Source: Clostridia bacterium (GTDB lineage: Bacteria > Bacillota_A > Clostridia > Christensenellales > Aristaeellaceae). Taken from it: DNA of 40,720 nucleotides. Position numbers and translations under genes: made by a program. Positions within the stretch are counted from its first letter, which is position 1. The number at the start of each line of letters is the position of its first letter. Location: the NCBI GenBank assembly GCA_017464225.1, contig JAFUDW010000142.1:1-40720 (forward strand). The letters are read 5' to 3'. The notes beneath the pieces were generated by a model. It had not been told where the DNA came from and did no database searches. It worked only from the letters and a program-made list of their open reading frames with translations. Below are positions 15,707 through 22,596 of this stretch, in pieces.

Positions 15707-15775
15707 TTATTTGATCAGGTATTTTTCAAAGGCTTTTTCCCAGCCGATATGGACGATCCAGGCTTCGTTTGACAC
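15707..15775 (-). CDS. Possible 22-residue ORF
   Basis: GTG 15775-15773 to TAA 15709-15707, encoding VSNEAWIVHIGWEKAFEKYLIK, in the 92-base gap between the flavoprotein and the exonuclease. An AGAGG lies 7 bases before the GTG, inside the end of the flavoprotein gene. Its composition is protein-like (amphipathic, with Trp, Ile, Lys), but it is too short to judge; it may be a remnant of a longer C-terminus. Confidence 0.2.
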   Translation of the reverse strand: MSNEAWIVHIGWEKAFEKYLIK

Positions 15776-15777
15776 GC

Positions 15778-17031
15778 TTACACCTCTGCTTCGTACAGGG
15801 CGGCGCTGTTTCCGGCCAGCGCGCCGGTGGAAAAGGCAATTTGAAGGCTGAAGCCGCCGGTAAAGGCGTCCACGTCCATGACCTCCCCGGCAAAGAACAG
15901 GCCGCCTACCTTTTTGCTCATCATGGTGGAGGGCGCGATCTCCTTCACGCTCACGCCGCCGCAGGTGACGATGGCTTCCTCCATGGGGCGGGTGCCGGTG
16001 ATGGTCAGCGGGATGGCCTTCATGAGGCCCACGATGCGGGCGCGCTCAGCCGCCGTGATCTGGGCGGGCTGCTTGACCGCGCTCACATTGCACAGCGCGG
16101 GGAATACCTCGGCCATGCGGCTGGGCAGCAGGGCGGGCAGCAGGTTTTGCAGCTGCTTGCGGGGATTCTCTGCAAAATCGCGCAGCACCCGGGCGTCCAG
16201 CTGCTCGGCGGTCAGCGCGGGCTTCATATCCAGCGTCACCTGCACGTCCCGCCAATCGGCCGTGGCCAGCACGCTGGAAAGGCTCAGCACCAGCGGTCCC
16301 GAAACGCCAAAATGCGTGAACAGCATTTCGCCCTGCTCGCAATACTTTATTTTACCATGCAACCGGGCAGTTAGGCAAACATTTTTCAGGGAAAGTCCCT
16401 GCAGCTGTTTGGGCCAGTCCTCTGTGGTGGTCAGCGGCACCAGCGAGGGCTTCAAATCGGTCACCGTATGGCCCAATTCCCGGGCAAACCGGTAGCCGTC
16501 GCCGGTTGAGCCGGTCACGGGGTAGCTGGCGCCGCCGGTGGCGATGACGGCGCAGTCGCAGGGCAGCATGCGCTCGCCCTGGGCGTCCCGCACCCGTACG
16601 CCGGTCACGCGGCCATCCCGGGCTTCCACGCCCAGCACTTCCACTTGAAGCTTCAGCGCCTGACCCCGCAGGGCGTTCAGAAAGGCCTTGCTCACGTCGC
16701 TGGCGTGATCGCTCACCGGGAACACCCGATTGCCGCGCTCCACCTTGGTGGGGCAGCCCAGATCGTTGATCAGCTTTTGCAGATCATCCGGCGAAAGAAA
16801 GCGCAGCGCCGAATACAGGAACCGGGGATTGCGCTGCACATTGCGCAAAAAGCTTTCGGTATCGCAGGCGTTGCAGATGTTGCAGCGCCCCTTACCGGTA
16901 ATGTAGAGCTTTTTGCCGAATTTTTCGTTTTTTTCCAGCAGGGTCACACGCGCCCCTGCCCGCGACGCAAACAGCGCGGCAGAAAGCCCCGCCGCGCCGC
17001 CGCCGATGATCACCACATTATTTGCTTTCAT
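15778..17031 (-). CDS. HI0933/YhiN-family FAD-dependent oxidoreductase
   Basis: 417 residues, cytoplasmic flavoprotein of the family also named aminoacetone oxidase-like; the physiological substrate is not established. The FAD-binding GGGAAGLSAALFASRAGA occupies residues 10-27, then the family signature KLYITGKGRCNICNAC and FPVSDHASDV. GGASYPVTGSTGDGYRFA and the C-terminal GEVMDVDAFTGGFSLQIAF, which closes the FAD site, are also typical. The length is as expected. Start: ATG 17031-17029, overlapping the end of the MurR/RpiR gene by 14 bases, so the two are probably one transcript. Confidence 0.9.
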   Translation of the reverse strand: MKANNVVIIGGGAAGLSAALFASRAGARVTLLEKNEKFGKKLYITGKGRCNICNACDTESFLRNVQRNPRFLYSALRFLSPDDLQKLINDLGCPTKVERGNRVFPVSDHASDVSKAFLNALRGQALKLQVEVLGVEARDGRVTGVRVRDAQGERMLPCDCAVIATGGASYPVTGSTGDGYRFARELGHTVTDLKPSLVPLTTTEDWPKQLQGLSLKNVCLTARLHGKIKYCEQGEMLFTHFGVSGPLVLSLSSVLATADWRDVQVTLDMKPALTAEQLDARVLRDFAENPRKQLQNLLPALLPSRMAEVFPALCNVSAVKQPAQITAAERARIVGLMKAIPLTITGTRPMEEAIVTCGGVSVKEIAPSTMMSKKVGGLFFAGEVMDVDAFTGGFSLQIAFSTGALAGNSAALYEAEV

Positions 17032-17881
17032 TCATATATACGCTGTAAGCGTCCCATACCTCTTCCAGTTGTTTGAAACGTTCGGATACCGCGTCCTTGT
17101 TTTTAAGGCCCAATGCCACGATCAGGGCGTTGAGCACGCTCATGGGCGCCGCCATGGAATCCACAAAGCTGGCCATATCGGTGCGAACCGACAGGCAGAT
17201 GTCAGCCGAATCGTGCAGCGGGCTCATGGGGCCGTCGGTGATGCCGATGACCTGCGCGCCGCGGGTGCGGGCAAAGTGCATGGCTTCGATGGTGCGGCTG
17301 GAGTAACGGGGAAAGCTGATAGCCAGCAGCACATCGTCCTTCTCCACCCGGGAAATAGCCTCGAATACGTCGGTGCTCCCGGCGGCGACCACCCGCACGT
17401 CGTCCAGCACGTAATGCAGATAATAGCCGGTGAATTCAGCCAGCGGCGCGGCCGAGCGCAAGCCCAGGATGTACAGCCGCCGGGCCGCGGAGATCACCTG
17501 TACGGCGTCCAGAAAGGCCTTTTCGTCAATGCCCTCGATGGTGCTGCGGATATTCTGCATATCGGCCCTGAGCACGGTGCTCAGCACGCTGCCCTCGGAA
17601 ATCTCGGAGGACATCTCAAACCGCTGGGTGGCGGTGAGCCGATGGCGTACCAGCTCCTGCAGGCTCTGCTGCAATTGGGGATAGCCCTCATAGCCCATGG
17701 CCACGGCAAAGCGTACCACCGTGCTTTCGCTGACGTCCACCGTTTCGCCAAGTTTTGAAGCCGTCATGTATACCGCCTTGTCGTAATGCTGGGCGATGTA
17801 CTCGGCGATGCGGCGATGGCTTTTGCTCAGGCGTTTTCCGCTGCGGTTGAGCTTTTCGATCATGTCCAGGGTTTGCTGCAT
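17018..17881 (-). CDS. MurR/RpiR-family transcriptional regulator
   Basis: 287 residues. An N-terminal helix-turn-helix of the RpiR type (about 1-77: LSKSHRRIAEYIAQHYDKAVYMTASKLGETV split over the helices, then SESTVVRFAVAMGYEGYP) is followed by a SIS sugar-phosphate-binding domain (about 110-260: YILGLRSAAPLAEF, LLAISFPRYSSRTIEA, VIGITDGPMSPL). Such regulators sense phosphosugars and control sugar or amino-sugar catabolism; no such operon is adjacent, so the target is unknown. Start: ATG 17881-17879, preceded 6 bases upstream by GAGGTG; a GTG three codons earlier overlaps that site. It has its own promoter immediately behind surE. Confidence 0.9.
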   Translation of the reverse strand: MQQTLDMIEKLNRSGKRLSKSHRRIAEYIAQHYDKAVYMTASKLGETVDVSESTVVRFAVAMGYEGYPQLQQSLQELVRHRLTATQRFEMSSEISEGSVLSTVLRADMQNIRSTIEGIDEKAFLDAVQVISAARRLYILGLRSAAPLAEFTGYYLHYVLDDVRVVAAGSTDVFEAISRVEKDDVLLAISFPRYSSRTIEAMHFARTRGAQVIGITDGPMSPLHDSADICLSVRTDMASFVDSMAAPMSVLNALIVALGLKNKDAVSERFKQLEEVWDAYSVYMNESK

Positions 17882-17914
17882 AACTGGCACCTCAAAAAAT
17901 CAAAACTACACAGA

Positions 17915-17943
17915 ATTATACAGCATCAATTGAGAAATTGCAA
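17915..17943 (-). promoter_or_regulatory. Promoter of the MurR/RpiR gene
   Basis: Minus-strand TTGCAA (17938-17943), 17-base spacer, TATAAT (17915-17920). The spacer holds TCAATTGA, a short palindrome that could take part in autoregulation. It lies in the 64-base gap after surE. Confidence 0.6.
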
Positions 17944-17945
17944 TA

Positions 17946-18701
17946 TCAACCCTCTATATCCTGCAAATGATCGCGTAACCAGCTGTTGTCGTCCGTGCAG
18001 GGGCCAAGCAATGTCAGCGTGGGATGGCCCTCGTTCAGGAACGCCATATCGGTGCCCGGCCTGTGGGGCTCTATTTTGAGCCCTTCCTCCAGCCAAAAAT
18101 AGGCGTGCCCCCGCGGGCTGACGCGCTTTTCATAGCTGTCCAGAAAGTAGGCGTCGCTGAGCGGCGCCACGCGCAGCGGTTTCCATTGCCCGAACGGGAG
18201 CGACGGCGCGTTCAGGTTCAGCAGGCACAGCCGGGGCAGATCGATCTTTGCCGTCCGCTCGGCAAGCGCCACCGCGATCGAAGCCAGGCGGGAAAGGGAG
18301 GCGCTGTCCGCGCCGGCGTCAATGGATACCGCCATGGCTTTGCGGTTGCACATGCGCGCTTCCCGGGCGGCTGAAACGGTGCCGCTGTAATACACCGCGG
18401 TTCCGGCGTTCAGGCCGTTGTTGATGCCCGAGAAAACGTAATCGACGGGCTGATCGGAAAGCAGCAGACCCAGCCTGGCGCAGTCGGCGGGCGTTCCGGC
18501 GACGGCGTAGGCGTTTGCGCCTTCCCAGGGCGTTTCGCGCACCATCAAAGGCGCTGTCAGCGTCAGATGATGGCTGGTTGCGCTTTGCTGGGTTTGAGGC
18601 GCGCAGACCGTCACGGAGTGCCCGGCCTTCAGGGCGGCTTCGCTCAGCGCTTTGAGGCCGACGGCGCTGATGCCGTCGTCATTGACCAGGAGAAAGTGCA
18701 T
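17946..18701 (-). CDS. surE: 5'/3'-nucleotidase SurE
   Basis: Metal-dependent nucleoside monophosphate phosphatase acting on 5' and 3' nucleotides in the cytoplasm; involved in nucleotide pool balance and stationary-phase survival in other bacteria. 251 residues, a normal length. The start MHFLLVNDDGISAVGL has the metal-binding Asp8-Asp9. APQTQQSATSH carries the conserved metal-site serine, and SGINNGLNAGTAVYYSGTV plus AAREA form the remaining active-site signature. Start: ATG 18701-18699 with AAAGGAG about 6 bases before it. Own promoter at 18731-18759. Confidence 0.95.
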   Translation of the reverse strand: MHFLLVNDDGISAVGLKALSEAALKAGHSVTVCAPQTQQSATSHHLTLTAPLMVRETPWEGANAYAVAGTPADCARLGLLLSDQPVDYVFSGINNGLNAGTAVYYSGTVSAAREARMCNRKAMAVSIDAGADSASLSRLASIAVALAERTAKIDLPRLCLLNLNAPSLPFGQWKPLRVAPLSDAYFLDSYEKRVSPRGHAYFWLEEGLKIEPHRPGTDMAFLNEGHPTLTLLGPCTDDNSWLRDHLQDIEG

Positions 18702-18730
18702 GAAAGGCTCCTTTCTGGATTTTACGCTCT

Positions 18731-18759
18731 ATTATACCGGATTTTTCCTGACTGGGCAA
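18731..18759 (-). promoter_or_regulatory. Promoter of surE
   Basis: Minus-strand TTGCCC (18754-18759), 17-base spacer, TATAAT (18731-18736), 30 bases upstream of the ATG. Confidence 0.6.
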
Positions 18760-18807
18760 GTATGTTTGCCGTATTCCCGCATAAAATGGCCGGGGAGGAT
18801 GATGCGT

Positions 18808-19482
18808 ATGGCATATATGCGGTTTGCCGGCAGCGGTAATGCTTTTGGCTGGCGCGCTGATTCGCGGGTCACGGTGGGCGGGCTTTTGCCCGATGCTGAA
18901 TATACGCTCGTTTGCGAGCGGGAAAGTTATCCCTTTCGCACAGACGCCCGGGGCGCCTGGACAGGACAGGTACTGCATGACGTGCCGCTGTGCATAGCCC
19001 TGGACGGTCGGCCTGTGCTCTATGATGAGAGCAGGGGCGGGGCCGCCGCGGCGTTGGCGCTTTTGGCGGCAAGGAGCAAGCCCCAGGTAGGCATTCCAGT
19101 GGAACCGGCGGAGGAGGCTGAACAGCCGGAAGGAGCGCGGACGGCGGCTGAAACGGTCAAGTATCGGCAGGCGTCGGAGAGCGCTCCCGTAGACGCGCTG
19201 CCGCCGCTGATATGGCCCTCCGCCGCGGAAGGATTAAGGCCATATTTTGAAAATGGAAAGTCCACGCGCCTGCTGCGCGATTTGTCCTGGCGTACGGTGC
19301 GGGCGCAGGAGGGCGGGATGAGCTGCTGCTTTGGTATCCGCATAGTGAACGACCGGGTGTGCGAAGCGCTCTACGGCGTTCGCGCGAGGGGCGGTATCGC
19401 GCCGCCCAGAGGACTTGAAGGATATCGGTTTGAACGGATGCTGGACGGCGGCGGGTATTGGACGCTGCGGCAGCGGGTTTAA
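18808..19482 (+). CDS. Hypothetical protein, two-domain, family not recognised
   Basis: 224 residues from ATG 18808, chosen because GGGGAGG (18792-18798) lies 9 bases upstream; ATGs at 18799, 18802 and 18817 fit less well. The N-terminal 75 residues look beta-rich (SRVTVGGLLPDAEYTLVCE, then TGQVLHDVPLCIALDGR). A charged, Ala/Glu-rich linker runs from about 85 to 125, and the C-terminal 100 residues contain IWPSAAEGLRPYFENGKSTR and YRFERMLDGGGYWTLRQRV. There is no signal peptide or membrane segment. It is divergent from surE and its stop overlaps that of the Spo0A-like gene by four bases. Function unknown. Confidence 0.7.
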   Translation: MAYMRFAGSGNAFGWRADSRVTVGGLLPDAEYTLVCERESYPFRTDARGAWTGQVLHDVPLCIALDGRPVLYDESRGGAAAALALLAARSKPQVGIPVEPAEEAEQPEGARTAAETVKYRQASESAPVDALPPLIWPSAAEGLRPYFENGKSTRLLRDLSWRTVRAQEGGMSCCFGIRIVNDRVCEALYGVRARGGIAPPRGLEGYRFERMLDGGGYWTLRQRV

Positions 19483-20150
19483 AGCAGTTCGCAGATACGG
19501 TCGGACAGCCGATGCAAAAGCTCGCTGTTGGTGGGCTTCCCGCGCTCGGCGCTGACGGAAAGCCCCAGCAGCCTGTTTTGCGCCGCCAGATCGCCGTGAA
19601 GCCAAGCGCTTTCGATGGCGCTGCGCACGCGCTTTTCCACAGAAGCAGCGGAGACGTCCATCTCCTGAGCGAGCAGGGGATACAGGTGATATTGCAGGGG
19701 CGGCGCGGGCTTGGGGCATGCGCTGAGCAGCGCCGCGCCCCGGGCGATACAGGCTGCGCCGAGCAGCGATGGGGACATGCCGATCTCGCGGAGCGTTTGC
19801 CGCGCCAGCTCCTCACGACGGGGCATGGAGGGCAGCGCCAGCGCGGGGCAAGACGTCAGCATGGAACGCCGCACAGCCTCCGCCAGGCCGCGCGCCTGGG
19901 AGCTTTGGATGATCCGGGGCGGGCGCAGCGCCAGCGCGCGGATGATATCGTTCATTGTCTCCGAGTCAATGGGATCAAGCAGCGCCAACGCATGGGGGCA
20001 GAGCTTCGACGCGCGGTCCGGCAATTGGCGCGCGTTCCTTACCACGTCGCATACGGCGATGCCGGGCGCGTCCAGCGCGGCCAGCGCCTCCATGGGCGCT
20101 TTTGCGAACAGCATAACGCGAATTTCAAAGGATGCAGGCAGCGATTTCAT
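19479..20150 (-). CDS. Spo0A-like DNA-binding protein with degenerate receiver domain
   Basis: 223 residues. The C-terminal 105 residues match the Spo0A DNA-binding domain in order: LREIGMSPSLLGAACIARGA (120-139), HLYPLLAQEMDVSAASVEKR (155-174), VRSAIESAWLHGD (175-187) and GKPTNSELLHRLSDRI (204-219). The N-terminal 100 residues align roughly to a receiver: Asp59 in LALLDPID lies where the phosphoacceptor would be, but the acidic pair at the start of the domain is replaced by Phe-Ala (RVMLFAKAP) and no KP motif is visible. So phosphorelay control looks lost or altered. It is likely a paralogue rather than the master regulator, since no spoIVB is next to it. Start: ATG 20150, with GGGGGTG about 7 bases before; an earlier ATG at 20180 lacks a good site. 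Divergent from the TraX gene. Confidence 0.75.
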   Translation of the reverse strand: MKSLPASFEIRVMLFAKAPMEALAALDAPGIAVCDVVRNARQLPDRASKLCPHALALLDPIDSETMNDIIRALALRPPRIIQSSQARGLAEAVRRSMLTSCPALALPSMPRREELARQTLREIGMSPSLLGAACIARGAALLSACPKPAPPLQYHLYPLLAQEMDVSAASVEKRVRSAIESAWLHGDLAAQNRLLGLSVSAERGKPTNSELLHRLSDRICELL

Positions 20151-20272
20151 GTTTTTCACCCCCAAGGGGCAGGGTATCATGTTCTTTTCCCGTATAAAAA
20201 GAAAAAAAGTGCTGTTTGTGTATTTCCCGCTTCCCTGGGGATATGATATACTGCATGGCGGAGGTTGTTCGT

Positions 20273-21055
20273 ATGCAAAAGGAAGAAATTGCCGGTAATC
20301 ATGATACGGCGCTGCTCAAAATCATTGCGGCTGTATGCATGTTCATTGATCACGCGGACGTTCGTTTGCTGCATAATCAGCTGGAATTGCGCGTGATCGG
20401 GCGGATCGCTTTTCCGCTGTATATCTGGTGCCTTGTGGTGGGCGCATGCTATACGCGGAACGCAAAGAAATACGCCCTGCGGCTGCTGCTGACAGGGCTG
20501 ATTTCCCAGCCGTTTTTTATGCTGGGCCTCAATCACGATTGGAAAACGCTGAATATCTTCTGCACGCTGCTGACAGGCTATCTGGGCATTTTGGGCATTC
20601 GGGAGAAGCGGTACGGCAGCCAGTACTGGGGGCCGCTGCTGGCTCTGGCCTTCGCCTGCGTTGTCAAAATGGATTACGGATGGCGCGGCGTGCTGCTGAT
20701 CATGCTGATGTACCTGGCCCGGCGGGACAGGGCCGCGCTTGCTGCGCTGATGGTGGCGTTCTGCCTGTATTGGGGCGCGGATTCCGCCGCGCTCAAGAGC
20801 GTGTACGGTTTCCATCTGCAGGGCGGGCTGTTTGACGTTGAGCCCGTCAAGGCCTTTTTAAAGGTGCAGGCGCTGGCCATCCTTGCGCTTCCGCTGATCC
20901 TCTGGCCCCGGAAGGAACGGCTGTCCTTTTTGCCGCGTTGGGTGGGCTATGCCATTTATCCAGCCCATTTGGCCATTCTGTGGGCAATTGAACTGCATAT
21001 GGGGATCACCACGCTGCAGCGCGGCTTGAGTCTGCTCATTCCCGGTCGTTTTTGA
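20273..21055 (+). CDS. TraX-family integral membrane protein
   Basis: 260 residues, with about seven to eight hydrophobic segments. The N-terminal pattern LLKIIAAVCMFIDHADVRLL and IGRIAFPLYIWCLVVGACYT is typical of the TraX family, named after the F-pilin acetylase; chromosomal Gram-positive members are probably acyltransferases of unknown substrate. Also visible are LRLLLTGLISQPFFMLG, MDYGWRGVLLI and, near the end, WVGYAIYPAHLAIL, another family hallmark. Start: ATG 20273 with CGGAGG 8 bases upstream. Convergent 20-base overlap with the small gene behind it. Confidence 0.85.
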   Translation: MQKEEIAGNHDTALLKIIAAVCMFIDHADVRLLHNQLELRVIGRIAFPLYIWCLVVGACYTRNAKKYALRLLLTGLISQPFFMLGLNHDWKTLNIFCTLLTGYLGILGIREKRYGSQYWGPLLALAFACVVKMDYGWRGVLLIMLMYLARRDRAALAALMVAFCLYWGADSAALKSVYGFHLQGGLFDVEPVKAFLKVQALAILALPLILWPRKERLSFLPRWVGYAIYPAHLAILWAIELHMGITTLQRGLSLLIPGRF

Positions 21056-21305
21056 CGGGTTGAAACACGCCTGCCCGCCTGCTGGCCGCCGCAAGCTGCG
21101 CGCGCACGCGATCCAGGTTATGGTGCTGAGGCGCGGCGGACTGCAGATAGCCTGGAAGTCGCGCCGGCCCGGGCTGAGGGCGGGAGGCTTCCTCCTTGGG
21201 CGCCACTTCCTGGAAATCAAGGTGCTGCGCCCGGAAGATGCGCCACTGTTCCTGCTGTTCGCTGAAGGACAGGGCGGCAAAGGGCGAGGGATTGGCGTTG
21301 GACAT
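21036..21305 (-). CDS. Small hypothetical protein
   Basis: 89 residues beginning MSNANPSPFAALSFSEQQEQ; ATG 21305-21303 follows AAGGAAG by about 8 bases. Hydrophilic, Gln/Ala/Pro-rich, with a predicted disordered middle (EEASRPQPGPARLPGY) and a basic C-terminus. No family recognised. It has a fair promoter (21333-21360) and a 20-base convergent overlap with the TraX gene. Confidence 0.55.
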   Translation of the reverse strand: MSNANPSPFAALSFSEQQEQWRIFRAQHLDFQEVAPKEEASRPQPGPARLPGYLQSAAPQHHNLDRVRAQLAAASRRAGVFQPVKNDRE

Positions 21306-21332
21306 GCAAAACACTTCCTTGCTTTGATCTGT

Positions 21333-21360
21333 AATATAACGTATGCGCCCGCGCGTCCAA
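21333..21360 (-). promoter_or_regulatory. Probable promoter of the small hypothetical gene
   Basis: Minus-strand TTGGAC (21355-21360), 16-base spacer, TATATT (21333-21338), 28 bases before the ATG at 21305. Confidence 0.5.
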
Positions 21361-21384
21361 ACGTGCATAACAAAATCCCTTCCG

Positions 21385-21397
21385 GTACAAACTGTAC
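21385..21397. promoter_or_regulatory. Palindrome GTACA-AAC-TGTAC (candidate operator)
   Basis: Perfect 5-bp arms with a three-base centre, 18 bases before the ATG of the 41-residue ORF and upstream of the promoter of the opposite small gene. The same GTACA-N3-TGTAC core occurs at 6567-6579, so both may bind one regulator. Confidence 0.35.
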
Positions 21398-21415
21398 GCG
21401 AAAGGGGTTTTTGCT

Positions 21416-21541
21416 ATGTTCATGTATATCCTTCGCCGCTGGTGCGCGTACCGCCGCAAAACCGCCGCGCTGCGGGAGATCCGCCGCAACGGCTGGCGCA
21501 GCCCCTGGCTGGGGGATGGGAGGCGGAGCCTGAAATGGTGA
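21416..21541 (+). CDS. Possible 41-residue cationic peptide
   Basis: ATG 21416 to TGA 21541, with AAAGGGG 9 bases upstream. The peptide starts MFMYILRRWCAYRRKTAALR and contains ten Arg, two Lys, four Trp and only two acidic residues, giving a charge near +10. It ends one base before the stop of the convergent secreted-protein gene. A good ribosome site and clean spacing suggest a real gene, but short Arg/Trp-rich ORFs arise easily in G+C-rich DNA. Function unknown. Confidence 0.4.
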   Translation: MFMYILRRWCAYRRKTAALREIRRNGWRSPWLGDGRRSLKW

Positions 21542-22558
21542 TCATTTGATATACAGGTCTTCCCGCAGCCTGTAAAGCGTGCAGCCCCGGTTTTTCATGC
21601 AGATGGCATTGACGAACCATTCGGCTGTGCGCACGGCGTCATACTGCATATATCCCCAGTGGTAGCCGTCCACCTTGTCGTTTTTCATGTTGCTGTCCGT
21701 CCAGTGCACTTCGTCGGTGATCGGATCGTAATCGGCGATGAACAGCAGGCTGTGCGGGCCGTTACCGTAATAATAGTTGCCCGCCATCTGGAAAAAATCG
21801 CCCGTCTGCACGCTTTCCAGCACCGAGCGGCAATTGGCCATGTTTTCTTCCTTCGTAAGCGATGTATCATAACGGAAGGACGCGGCAATTTCAAAGGGGC
21901 TCCCGTCGGCGGCCGTTTCAATGCGCCATTCCACGCCGTAATCGTATGGCGCGCAGTTGGCTTTGCTGTTGTTCTTGGGCATATGCAGCGCAAGCTCCGG
22001 GAACTCCTTCATGGCATAGGCATCCTTGAAGGTGTCAAACATGCGCATCACAAAGTTTTTGCATACGCCCCTGTCCCAGTCCTCCTGGGCGGGAGCGTGG
22101 TAATAATAGGGGTCATGGTAGTTCTTATACGCCAGGGCGAACATATCGCTGAATAGCTTTTGCCGCGGCGAAAGCACGCTGACGGTTTGGCTGCTCACCA
22201 TCTCGTAGCCATACTGATCCAGCGCGCCATAGCCGGTCACCGTGACTGTGGCCGGCTGGGTATACTGGAAGGTGTCAAAGGCATGGGAAATGCTTTCGCC
22301 CTCCGCGGTGATCACTGTGGTTTGATCCCCATAAGAAAAGGCGATCTCCATACGTTTTACGTTTTTGCCTGCAGCTGCCACCCGCAATTGGCCTCCCGCC
22401 TCATAGCTTTGGCCTGCCAAGGGGGAAAGGATGGTGACGTTGGGCGCGGCCTGAAAGGACAGAAAAGAGGTCTCCTCCTCGGCCAGGGCGCTGACGATGA
22501 TCAGCGCCGTCAGTAAAGCCGAGGCGAGCATGCGTTTACAGGCCGTCATAAAACTCAT
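21542..22558 (-). CDS. Secreted protein with Ig-like region and possible Cys-His-Asp hydrolase domain
   Basis: 338 residues. A signal peptide (MLASALLTALIIVSALA, cleavage near residue 26) is followed by a beta-rich segment of about 35-130 (NVTILSPLAGQSYEAGGQLR; ATVTVTGYG) like the Ig-type modules of exported proteins. The C-terminal domain, about 135-338, has DRGVCKNFVMRMFDTF (Cys166), GNGPHSLLFIADYDP (His269) and HWTDSNM (Asp288), an order and spacing that recall NlpC/P60 or CHAP papain-like peptidases and amidases, although I cannot assign the family. Start: ATG 22558 with AAAGGAA about 10 bases upstream. It lies directly behind the sugar permease gene on the same strand (38 bases), so it may be co-transcribed with the importer. 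Confidence 0.65.
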   Translation of the reverse strand: MSFMTACKRMLASALLTALIIVSALAEEETSFLSFQAAPNVTILSPLAGQSYEAGGQLRVAAAGKNVKRMEIAFSYGDQTTVITAEGESISHAFDTFQYTQPATVTVTGYGALDQYGYEMVSSQTVSVLSPRQKLFSDMFALAYKNYHDPYYYHAPAQEDWDRGVCKNFVMRMFDTFKDAYAMKEFPELALHMPKNNSKANCAPYDYGVEWRIETAADGSPFEIAASFRYDTSLTKEENMANCRSVLESVQTGDFFQMAGNYYYGNGPHSLLFIADYDPITDEVHWTDSNMKNDKVDGYHWGYMQYDAVRTAEWFVNAICMKNRGCTLYRLREDLYIK

Positions 22559-22596
22559 AGATCAAGCGGATTCCTTTCCGTGGATTGTTTGTTTCT

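Noticed and set aside
19479..20272. 0A boxes (TGTCGAA) near the Spo0A-like gene
   Set aside because: I looked for the motif and its complement in the surrounding intergenic DNA and found none.
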